From: Bryobacterales bacterium
Lineage (GTDB): Bacteria > Acidobacteriota > Terriglobia > Bryobacterales > Bryobacteraceae
DNA: 12,060 nucleotides
Assembly: GCA_016789785.1 (NCBI GenBank)
Contig: JAEUQE010000255.1
Coordinates: forward strand, 1-12,060
Direction of reading: 5' to 3'
Shown: in pieces, positions 6,478-12,060 of the stretch
Layout of the letters: the number at the start of each line of letters is the position of its first letter
Numbering within the stretch: position 1 is the stretch's first letter
Notes under the pieces: generated by a model
Seen by the model: only the letters and a program-made list of their open reading frames with translations
What the model was told of the DNA's origin: nothing
Databases searched by the model: none
Position numbers and translations under genes: made by a program

Positions 6478-7899
6478 GTGGCGCTGTCACACGCAACTTC
6501 GCCGGCCGCACGGCGCCGTGGAGACACGCGTGAAGTGAAGCAGGTGAAGCTGCTGGCGATTGACGATGACCGCAGTTGTCTCGACCTGCTGCGGGCGGCG
6601 CTGGAGCGCGACGGACTCGATATCGTCACCGCGGATGATCCCGAAGAAGGCCTTGCGCTGGCGCGGCAGCAACATCCGCAAATTGTTCTCGTCGACATGA
6701 TGATGCCGAAGCTCACCGGCATGGATGTGCTCGAACAGATCCGCCGGATCGAGCCCGCCGCCGACGTCATGTTAGTCACCGCGCACTACTCCACCGATGC
6801 CGCGGTGAAAGCGATCCAGGCAGGCGCCTGCGACTACCTCACCAAGCCGTTGAATCTGGATCAACTCGAGGCCCGAGTCGGGGCGCTGGTAGAGGAATGG
6901 CAACGCCGCCATCGCGCGCAACGTCTGGACGATGAACTGGTGGAAGCCTATCAGTTTCAGGGAATGATTGGCCGCAGCCCGGCGATGATGGAGGTGTTCG
7001 CCCGCATCCACCGGGTGGCGCCGCATTACCGGACTGCATTGATCACAGGGCCCACGGGCACGGGCAAGGAACTGGTGGCGCGGGCACTGCATCAGCGGAG
7101 CCCGGCGTCGATGGGCCGTTTCGCGGTATGCAACTGCGCGGCGATTCCGGAAACACTCATTGAAAGCGAGTTGTTCGGCCACGTGAAGGGCGCGTTCACG
7201 GGCGCGGCGCAGGATCGCGTGGGTCTGTTCGAATACGCGCATGGTGGAACCTTGTTTTTGGACGAGATTGGCGAGATGCCGCTGGCCGCGCAAGCCAAGT
7301 TGCTGCGCGCGATTCAGCAGCAGGAGATCCAGCGAGTGGGTTCGCCAGTGGCCAAACAGGTGAATGTGCGGATTGTTGCCGCGACGAACCGCGACTTGCG
7401 GCGGGCCGTGGCGGAAAAACAATTTCGGGAGGATTTGTTTTACAGGCTTTCGATGGTGGAGGTCGGCCTGCCCTCGCTGGCGGACCGGATGGAGGATCTG
7501 CCGCTGCTGATCCGGCACTTTGCGCAGCGTTCAGCGGAGCAGTTTGGCAAGGATGTGGCCGCGTTGAGCCGCCAGGCGGAAGCGATTCTCACGCGACATG
7601 CTTGGCCGGGAAACATACGCGAACTGGAGAACGTGGTCAACTACGCGGTGATGGTGGCTGATGGCGAGGAGATTCAGCGGCAGGATCTGCCGGAGTATCT
7701 GTTGCGCCCGGAGCCGGACACCGCGGGACCAACGAAGTTGCTCACCTTGGATCAGATGCAGCGCTCCTACGCGCGTGAAGTGGTGGAGCGCATGGGAGGC
7801 GACAAGGCCAAGGCGGCGGCGGTGCTTGGCGTGAGCCGCGCCACCGTCTACCGGCTGATCGGCGGGCCGCAACCGGACCCGGAAGCCGTGGAACTATAG
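6478..7899 (+). CDS. NtrC-type sigma54-dependent response regulator
   Basis: This protein has 473 residues from the GTG start. It activates transcription by sigma54 RNA polymerase when phosphorylated. A receiver domain spans about residues 23-140, with acidic pocket D29-D31, phospho-acceptor D73 (VLVDMMMPK), T101 and K123. An AAA+ domain spans about 162-400: Walker A GPTGTGKE (191-198), the sigma54-contacting GAFTGA loop (238-243), Walker B GGTLFLDE (256-263), arginine-finger region FREDLFYRL, and [10 protein letters not shown] (376-385). A Fis-type helix-turn-helix closes the protein at about 441-461 ([20 protein letters not shown]). All key residues are present. Eighteen unusual residues precede the receiver. 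It heads the operon, and its natural partner is the histidine kinase encoded by the last gene, although the pairing is an inference. Its target promoters are not evident here. Confidence 0.97.
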   Translation: MALSHATSPAARRRGDTREVKQVKLLAIDDDRSCLDLLRAALERDGLDIVTADDPEEGLALARQQHPQIVLVDMMMPKLTGMDVLEQIRRIEPAADVMLVTAHYSTDAAVKAIQAGACDYLTKPLNLDQLEARVGALVEEWQRRHRAQRLDDELVEAYQFQGMIGRSPAMMEVFARIHRVAPHYRTALITGPTGTGKELVARALHQRSPASMGRFAVCNCAAIPETLIESELFGHVKGAFTGAAQDRVGLFEYAHGGTLFLDEIGEMPLAAQAKLLRAIQQQEIQRVGSPVAKQVNVRIVAATNRDLRRAVAEKQFREDLFYRLSMVEVGLPSLADRMEDLPLLIRHFAQRSAEQFGKDVAALSRQAEAILTRHAWPGNIRELENVVNYAVMVADGEEIQRQDLPEYLLRPEPDTAGPTKLLTLDQMQRSYAREVVERMGGDKAKAAAVLGVSRATVYRLIGGPQPDPEAVEL

Positions 7900-7925
7900 C
7901 AATTCGTCCGTGATAGGAGAAACCT

Positions 7926-8543
7926 ATGGAAGGAAGTAACACCATGAACGGATCAACGGAACAGGACTTGCGCGGGGCTGCGCAACAACATCAGCAAGGG
8001 GCCGGCAACGTCGATAAGATTCGCGAGATTCTCTTCGGCTCGCAGATGCGGGACTACGATGGCCGCTTCCGCCAGTTGGAGGAGTTGATCGAGCGCTCGT
8101 CGAACGATATCAAGGAGAACACGCGCCGAAGGGTGGAGGATCTGGAACGGTTCTTTCAGAGTGAGATCAACGCGTTGGAAGGCCGTCTTAAGAATGAGCG
8201 CGAAGAGCGGATCGCCGGGCACAATCTGGGCACCGAAGAACTGCGCAAGCTGAGCGAGACGATTCATGCGCGGTTGAGCGAGTTGAACGAGCAGGCGGCG
8301 CAATCGAACCGTGATCTGCGGCGGGAAATTCTGGATCAATCCAAGCGTCTGGATGATGAGATTCAGGCTGCGCGCGAGAACCTGACGTCCGCGCTCGACC
8401 GGAAGATTCAGGAGTTGCGTCATGCGAAGACGGACCGTAGCGCGCTGGCCGCGATGTTGAACGATCTGGCGATGCGGCTGAATGGGGAGTTCAGTATTCC
8501 GGGGTTGGAGAATGTCTCAGGTTCCCCGGGCGGGGGGATTTAG
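7926..8543 (+). CDS. Coiled-coil protein of the GTPase/OmpA operon
   Basis: This protein has 205 residues from the ATG at 7926, with AGGAG at 7915-7919 six bases upstream; the ATG at 7944 also has a usable site (GAAGGA). No signal peptide or membrane helix is visible, so it should be cytoplasmic. Residues 30-45 (VDKIREILFGSQMRDYDGRF) form a distinct head. Residues 45-190 are almost uninterrupted charged heptads rich in Glu, Arg, Leu and Gln, a long coiled coil. A short Gly/Ser tail ends the chain. I recall proteins with the same IREILFGSQMRDY-type head next to OmpA-domain and small-GTPase genes in cyanobacteria. It follows the regulator by 26 bases. A scaffold or effector role linking the GTPase to the membrane protein is an inference. 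Confidence 0.85.
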   Translation: MEGSNTMNGSTEQDLRGAAQQHQQGAGNVDKIREILFGSQMRDYDGRFRQLEELIERSSNDIKENTRRRVEDLERFFQSEINALEGRLKNEREERIAGHNLGTEELRKLSETIHARLSELNEQAAQSNRDLRREILDQSKRLDDEIQAARENLTSALDRKIQELRHAKTDRSALAAMLNDLAMRLNGEFSIPGLENVSGSPGGGI

Positions 8544-8558
8544 CCAACGGCTGGAAGA

Positions 8559-8586
8559 CAGAAGGCAGAAGGCAGAAGGCAGAAGG
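8559..8586 (+). repeat. Heptanucleotide tandem repeat, four copies of CAGAAGG
   Basis: Four perfect tandem copies lie between the coiled-coil stop (8541-8543) and the proposed OmpA-protein ATG (8593). Each copy contains AGAAGG, and the last one (8581-8586) sits six bases before the ATG, so the repeat itself supplies the ribosome site. Seven-base units are not multiples of three, so copy-number change would shift frame if translation began upstream. Confidence 0.85.
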
Positions 8587-8592
8587 CACCCG

Positions 8593-10167
8593 ATGCCGGC
8601 GGTGAGCACACCACAACAACCCGTACCACCGGATGACGAATTGAGCGGCGGCGCAAGGCCGGATCCGCGGGATGCGGACTTCGAGACGCTGCGGCACTTG
8701 CTGCTGGGCGAGGAGTGGATCGACCTCAACGTCCTCCGCAAGCGGCTGCGCGATCCGGATCTGCACGCGCATGATATCAGCCTCGTGCTGGTAAAGGCCC
8801 TTGTCCGCGCGTCGCAACGGGACAGCAAACTGCGCTCGGCACTGCTGCCCGTGGTGGAGGATGCGCTTCGCATCTCGGTGCAGCGCGATCCGAAGGTGCT
8901 GGCAAATCTCATCTACCCGGCGATTGGCGGCGCGATTCTGAAATCGGTGTCGGCCCTGCTGGACGAGAAACTCGAAGCACTCAACATGGCAGTGGAGCAG
9001 AGTTTCACGTTTCGTGGTCTGCAATGGCGGATGGAAGCATGGCGCACTGGCAAACCGGTGGGCGAGATCGCGATGCTGCGCAGTCTGCTGTTCCGCGTGG
9101 AGCACGCGTTTCTGATTGACCGGCGCACGGGTGTGCTGCTGGCTCGGCGATCGGCGCCCGGGGCCACGATGCACGATGCCGACATGATGTCCGGGATGCT
9201 GACCGCGATCCGCGATTTCATCTCCGACAGCTTTGGCGAGCAACAGAACCAGGACTTGCAGACAGTGCAGGTGGGCGAGTTCCGGTTGTGGATGGAGCAC
9301 GGTCCGCTGGCCATTCTGGTGGGCGTGGTGCGAGGTCCGGCGCCGGTGGAATTGCGCAAAGCGTTTCGAACCGCGCTCGATGAAGTGCATTCCCAATTGG
9401 GGGGAGCGCTGGCCGAGTACCGTGGCGGTGACACGACCGTGTTCACGACGGCGGAGGCAATGCTGCAGCGGTGCCTGGTGGGAACCGCGGCGCCCTCGCG
9501 CAAACGGGCGGGCTACAAGGTGTGGGTATGGCTCGTGGTGATGCTGATGGTGGGCGCGTTCGGATATCTCGGGTACCGCGAGTGGCGCTTCCGGCAATGG
9601 GAAGCGATCGCATCGAAGCTCGACGCCGAGCCCGGAATCGTGGTGACGGGCATGGAGCGTCAGGGCGGCAAGCTGAAGCTGTCCGGCTTGCGCGATCCAC
9701 TGGCGAAGGATGCGGCGGCGGTTTTGAAGGCGGGCGGACTGGCGGAGGAGAACTTCGACTTGAACCTGCGCGACTTCGAATCGCAGGAGCCATCACTGGC
9801 GAAGATTCGCGAGAGGATGGCGCACCAGGCTTGGCTGCGCGGACTGAACATCATGTTCGATGAGGATTCGCCGGCGATCTCGTCACTTGCCGTGGCGCAG
9901 ATCGCAGAGGTGGCGAAGCGCCTGGAAGCGGTGTATGGCGGGAGTGCGCCAGCAAAGCCCGTGGTGGTTTGGGGCGAAGCGGATGGTTCCGGCGAACGCA
10001 ACACCACGCTTGCACAGGCACGCGCGGAGGCTGTGGCGAAGCTGCTTCAGGACATGGGAATCCCGCAGCAATGGCTGACCGCGCAGTCGAGCCCGGTGCA
10101 GGCGCCGGGGGACAATGCGACCGTGCGGAAGTTGATGCGCCGCGTGGCCCTGCGGCTGGAAGACTAG
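8593..10167 (+). CDS. Inner-membrane protein with large cytoplasmic half, one helix and periplasmic OmpA-like domain
   Basis: This protein has 524 residues from the ATG at 8593. ATGs at 8482 and 8512 are in frame but would translate the heptad repeat and overlap the previous gene. Residues 28-165 are helical (LRHLLLGEEWIDLNVLRKRL; RDPKVLANLIYPAIGGAI). Residues 168-275 form an alpha/beta module: HAFLIDRRTGVLLAR, then DMMSGMLTAIRDFISDSFG, VQVGEFRLWMEHGPLAILVGVV and a final helix. PSRKR (301-305) precedes a single helix at 309-327, placing the N-terminal half in the cytoplasm. Residues 335-400 resemble a BON-like linker. Residues 415-524 are OmpA-like, with D464 and R477 at the peptidoglycan-binding positions, though the loop between them is two residues short. 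The likely job is to connect the GTPase to the cell wall. Confidence 0.85.
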   Translation: MPAVSTPQQPVPPDDELSGGARPDPRDADFETLRHLLLGEEWIDLNVLRKRLRDPDLHAHDISLVLVKALVRASQRDSKLRSALLPVVEDALRISVQRDPKVLANLIYPAIGGAILKSVSALLDEKLEALNMAVEQSFTFRGLQWRMEAWRTGKPVGEIAMLRSLLFRVEHAFLIDRRTGVLLARRSAPGATMHDADMMSGMLTAIRDFISDSFGEQQNQDLQTVQVGEFRLWMEHGPLAILVGVVRGPAPVELRKAFRTALDEVHSQLGGALAEYRGGDTTVFTTAEAMLQRCLVGTAAPSRKRAGYKVWVWLVVMLMVGAFGYLGYREWRFRQWEAIASKLDAEPGIVVTGMERQGGKLKLSGLRDPLAKDAAAVLKAGGLAEENFDLNLRDFESQEPSLAKIRERMAHQAWLRGLNIMFDEDSPAISSLAVAQIAEVAKRLEAVYGGSAPAKPVVVWGEADGSGERNTTLAQARAEAVAKLLQDMGIPQQWLTAQSSPVQAPGDNATVRKLMRRVALRLED

Positions 10168-10168
10168 C

Positions 10169-10663
10169 ATGATTTTCGCCAAGGTCTGCCTGATTGGCGC
10201 TCCCGGAGTGGGCAAGACCAGCCTTGTGAAGAGATTCGTGGACCGGATTTTCGATGAGCGCTATCTCACCACGGTGGGAGTGAAGGTCGACAAGAAACTG
10301 GTGCGCGTGGATCAGCAGGAAGTGACGCTGATGATTTGGGACCTGGCGGGCGAGGATGAGTTCGAAACAATTCCAATGAAATATGTTCGAGGCGCCTCGG
10401 GGTTCATATTGGTGGTGGACGGATGCCGGGCACAGACGTTCGAGAAGGGGGAAGAGATCCGCCAGCGTATTGAAGAGGAAGTGGGGCCGCTGCCGTTTGT
10501 GGGCGCGGTGAACAAGAGCGATCTGGCGGAACACTGGGACATGGACCTGGTGCACCGGCACACGGCGCAGTGGCACGCCTTGCGGACGAGCGCGAAGACA
10601 GGGGCTGGGGTGGACGATCTGTTTCAGGAAATCGCGCGGCGGGTGATGCACACGTTCCGATGA
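10169..10663 (+). CDS. Ras-like small GTPase
   Basis: This 164-residue protein is a complete single-domain Ras-superfamily GTPase, a GTP/GDP switch. G1 is GAPGVGKTS (10-18) with Lys16. The switch I Thr is T34 or T35. G3 is WDLAGEDEF (57-65), G4 is NKSD (115-118) and G5 is TSAK (140-143). The residue at the Ras Gln61 position is Glu62, and Pro12 occupies the Ras Gly12 position. No lipidation Cys or membrane helix is seen, so membrane contact probably runs through the OmpA protein. The ATG is one base after the upstream stop, with GGAAG (10158-10162) six bases before it. Its stop overlaps the kinase start. No MglB-type activating protein is encoded separately. It is closer to Rab/Ras-like prokaryotic GTPases than to translation or tRNA-modification GTPases; the exact subfamily is uncertain. 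Confidence 0.95.
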   Translation: MIFAKVCLIGAPGVGKTSLVKRFVDRIFDERYLTTVGVKVDKKLVRVDQQEVTLMIWDLAGEDEFETIPMKYVRGASGFILVVDGCRAQTFEKGEEIRQRIEEEVGPLPFVGAVNKSDLAEHWDMDLVHRHTAQWHALRTSAKTGAGVDDLFQEIARRVMHTFR

Positions 10664-11766
10664 ACTCGCTTGCCGCATCCGACATACTCCATGCGCTGGA
10701 CGTGGTTGCGTTCTGGTATGAGGACGGGGTGTTGCGGCTGATCGAGCCGTCGCTGGATTGGGTGTGGCACTTTCTGGAGCCGGGTGGCGATCCGCTGGCG
10801 GCGTTTCCTTTCCTCGATGCATTTCTGGTGGAGGCGCGCGATTACTGGGGCGCGCAAACGCCGGGGTACTGCCGGTCAGGCATCTGGACGCAGAAGGACC
10901 GCCACGGGCAGGAGTGGGCACTGGTGGCGGCCGCGGTGCGGATTGGGGAAAAGCAGGTGTTGCTGGTGTGGCTGGCCAACCGCGAGTATCAGGAGCGTCA
11001 GCGGGCGATCCAGGCGTTGCGGGACAACCGGGCCGCATATGAACAGCTTGCTTCGCGAGGCCAGGAACTCGAGCGGCTGAATCGCATGAAGAGCAGTTTC
11101 ATTGCGGGCGTGAGCCATGAACTGCGGACTCCCTTGAATGCGATTCTCGGGTTCTCCACTTTGCTGACGCGAGGAAAGGCCGGCGATCTCAACGAGAAGC
11201 AGGCTGGATACGTGAGCCACATTCATACGGCGGCGACGCATCTGCTGGAGCTTGTGAACGATGTGCTGGATCTTTCGCGGGCGGAGGCGGCGCCGGCGCC
11301 GCTCGATTGCGCGTGGTTTCTGTTCGGTCAACTGCTGGAGGAGATTCTGCCGGTGATTCGTCCGCTTGCCGTGAGCGGAAAGATTGAACTGGAGGCGGGT
11401 GGAGATGCCGGGATTCGCATCTATGCGGACCGGCTGCGGTGCAAGCAGATCTTGTACAACCTGCTGAGCAACGCGGTGCGATTTACGCCGAGGGGCGGCC
11501 GTGTGACGATTTCGGCGGAACAGGGCGAGGGTACGGTGGTGATGATGGTGGAGGACACGGGGATCGGCATTCCGGCGGAGGAGCACGCGCGGATCTTCGA
11601 GCCTTATCATCAGGTGCCGAAGCGCGGTGAGGAGTATCCGCAGGGCACGGGGTTGGGACTTGCGATTGTGAAGAGGCTGGTGGAACAGCACGGCGGCCGC
11701 GTGTGGGTGGAGAGCGCCCCCGGGGAAGGCAGCCGGTTTCTGGTTCAACTGCCGGTGAATGGTTGA
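10660..11766 (+). CDS. Soluble hybrid-free histidine kinase
   Basis: This protein has 368 residues from the ATG in the ATGA overlap with the GTPase stop; in-frame sequence further upstream lies inside the GTPase gene. It should autophosphorylate and pass phosphate to a response regulator, most simply the sigma54 activator that opens the operon. Residues 1-108 are a soluble sensor-like module without a recognised family (VVAFWYEDGVLRLIEPSLDWVW; QEWALVAAAVRIGEKQVLLVW), possibly PAS-like. A coiled-coil linker (110-145) leads to the HisKA helix with the phospho-acceptor H153 (FIAGVSHELRTPLNAIL). The ATPase domain has the N box ending at N271, DTGIGI (299-304), FEPY (313-316) and GTGLGL (329-334). 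No membrane helix and no receiver domain are present. Tight coupling to the GTPase suggests that the sensor module may read GTPase or OmpA-protein state; that is an inference. Confidence 0.95.
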   Translation: MNSLAASDILHALDVVAFWYEDGVLRLIEPSLDWVWHFLEPGGDPLAAFPFLDAFLVEARDYWGAQTPGYCRSGIWTQKDRHGQEWALVAAAVRIGEKQVLLVWLANREYQERQRAIQALRDNRAAYEQLASRGQELERLNRMKSSFIAGVSHELRTPLNAILGFSTLLTRGKAGDLNEKQAGYVSHIHTAATHLLELVNDVLDLSRAEAAPAPLDCAWFLFGQLLEEILPVIRPLAVSGKIELEAGGDAGIRIYADRLRCKQILYNLLSNAVRFTPRGGRVTISAEQGEGTVVMMVEDTGIGIPAEEHARIFEPYHQVPKRGEEYPQGTGLGLAIVKRLVEQHGGRVWVESAPGEGSRFLVQLPVNG

Positions 11767-11784
11767 CGCGCCGTTCTCGCGCGT
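11766..11784 (+). terminator. Short hairpin at the operon end
   Basis: ACGCGC (11766-11771) pairs with GCGCGT (11779-11784) around a 7-base loop, starting on the last base of the kinase stop codon. No T-tract follows. It is a weak candidate for the operon terminator. Confidence 0.3.
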
Positions 11785-11900
11785 GAGACGAGTTTCGCAG
11801 CGTTGAGACGGGCGGAGGGCGGACCGCGCGGTAAGTGTTTGATTTCAGGTTTGCGTGGTTTGGCAAGGGCCGTGCAACCTTTAGGGCATTCGCACTGGAG

Positions 11901-11949
11901 CCGCACCGGTGGGGGCCCCAAGCAGGCAACTGCTTCTCCACTGGTGCGG
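11901..11949. other. Two-tier stem-loop with GNRA-type tetraloop
   Basis: CCGCACCGGTGG (11901-11912) pairs with CCACTGGTGCGG (11938-11949) over 12 positions with one G-T wobble. Inside it, AAGCAG (11920-11925) pairs with CTGCTT (11930-11935) around GCAA. The asymmetric interior holds GGGCCCC on one side and CT on the other. No T-tract follows on either strand. It could be part of a small RNA, an mRNA 3' structure or a palindromic repeat element. Confidence 0.5.
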
Positions 11950-11958
11950 TGAATCAAA

Positions 11959-11987
11959 AGAAGGCAGAAAGAAGAAGACAGGAGTCA
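11959..11987 (+). repeat. Purine-rich tract related to the heptad repeat
   Basis: This tract contains GAAGGCAGAAAG and GAAGACAGGAG, near-matches to the CAGAAGG array at 8559-8586. It looks like a decayed or sister copy in the spacer after the operon. Confidence 0.4.
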
Positions 11988-11994
11988 GCATCCC

Positions 11995-12010
11995 ACCACG
12001 CGCGCGTGGT
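11995..12010. repeat. 16-base perfect palindrome
   Basis: ACCACGCGCGCGTGGT reads the same on both strands. It may be a protein-binding site for a gene beyond the window edge. Apart from this and the structures listed, I see nothing coding in 11767-12060. Confidence 0.4.
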
Positions 12011-12060
12011 TAAGCGATTCAGAAACTCGTGGAGAGCAAAAGAGTGCGTTCGAGCCACCG

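Noticed and set aside
8482..8592. Upstream starts (8482 or 8512) for the OmpA-protein gene
   Set aside because: They would encode low-complexity residues from the heptad repeat, lack properly spaced ribosome sites and overlap the previous gene; kept only as an alternative in the repeat finding.
8491..11038. Long - strand frames opposite the OmpA, GTPase and kinase genes (8491-9597 and 9851-11038)
   Set aside because: Arg/His/Pro-rich composition and no motifs; the + strand genes have diagnostic domains throughout.

Overview
The window is a GC-rich stretch of bacterial chromosome in which every confident gene lies on the + strand. I infer an acidobacterium, probably near Solibacter/Bryobacter. 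The basis is recollection rather than a search: YfhO-like membrane proteins, a secreted TPR-like protein family, short heptanucleotide repeats between genes, and a sigma54 regulator/GTPase/OmpA operon. Another soil bacterium is possible. I see no phage, insertion sequence, CRISPR array, tRNA or rRNA.

Region 1 (2-3312) holds two adjacent, homologous multi-pass membrane proteins. The first is cut by the window edge and the second overlaps it by four bases (ATGA). Both have a hydrophobic core, a large extracytoplasmic C-terminal part and a final membrane anchor, as in GT-C/YfhO-type envelope proteins. Region 2 (3313-6042) holds a promoter, a secreted helical-repeat protein (3604-4938), a strong hairpin terminator and about 550 bases of degenerate direct repeats. 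It ends with a small secreted protein (5539-6012) that is essentially a free-standing copy of the C-terminal domain of the 3604-4938 protein.

Region 3 (6043-6477) is a non-coding leader with several inverted repeats. Region 4 (6478-11766) is a tight five-gene operon. In order it encodes a sigma54-activating response regulator, a coiled-coil protein, an inner-membrane protein with a cytoplasmic N-terminal half and a periplasmic OmpA-like domain, a Ras-like small GTPase, and a soluble histidine kinase. The likely logic is that the GTPase works with the coiled-coil and OmpA proteins at the inner membrane, while the flanking kinase and regulator tie their state to transcription. The middle domain of the OmpA protein looks like a possible longin/roadblock-type GTPase partner. 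This operon is the best candidate for a poorly described system.

Region 5 (11767-12060) has no convincing gene. It holds a compact two-tier stem-loop, a purine-rich tract related to the heptad repeat inside the operon, and a 16-base palindrome. By eye the + strand is C-rich before about 6 kb and G-rich after it, although all genes point the same way.
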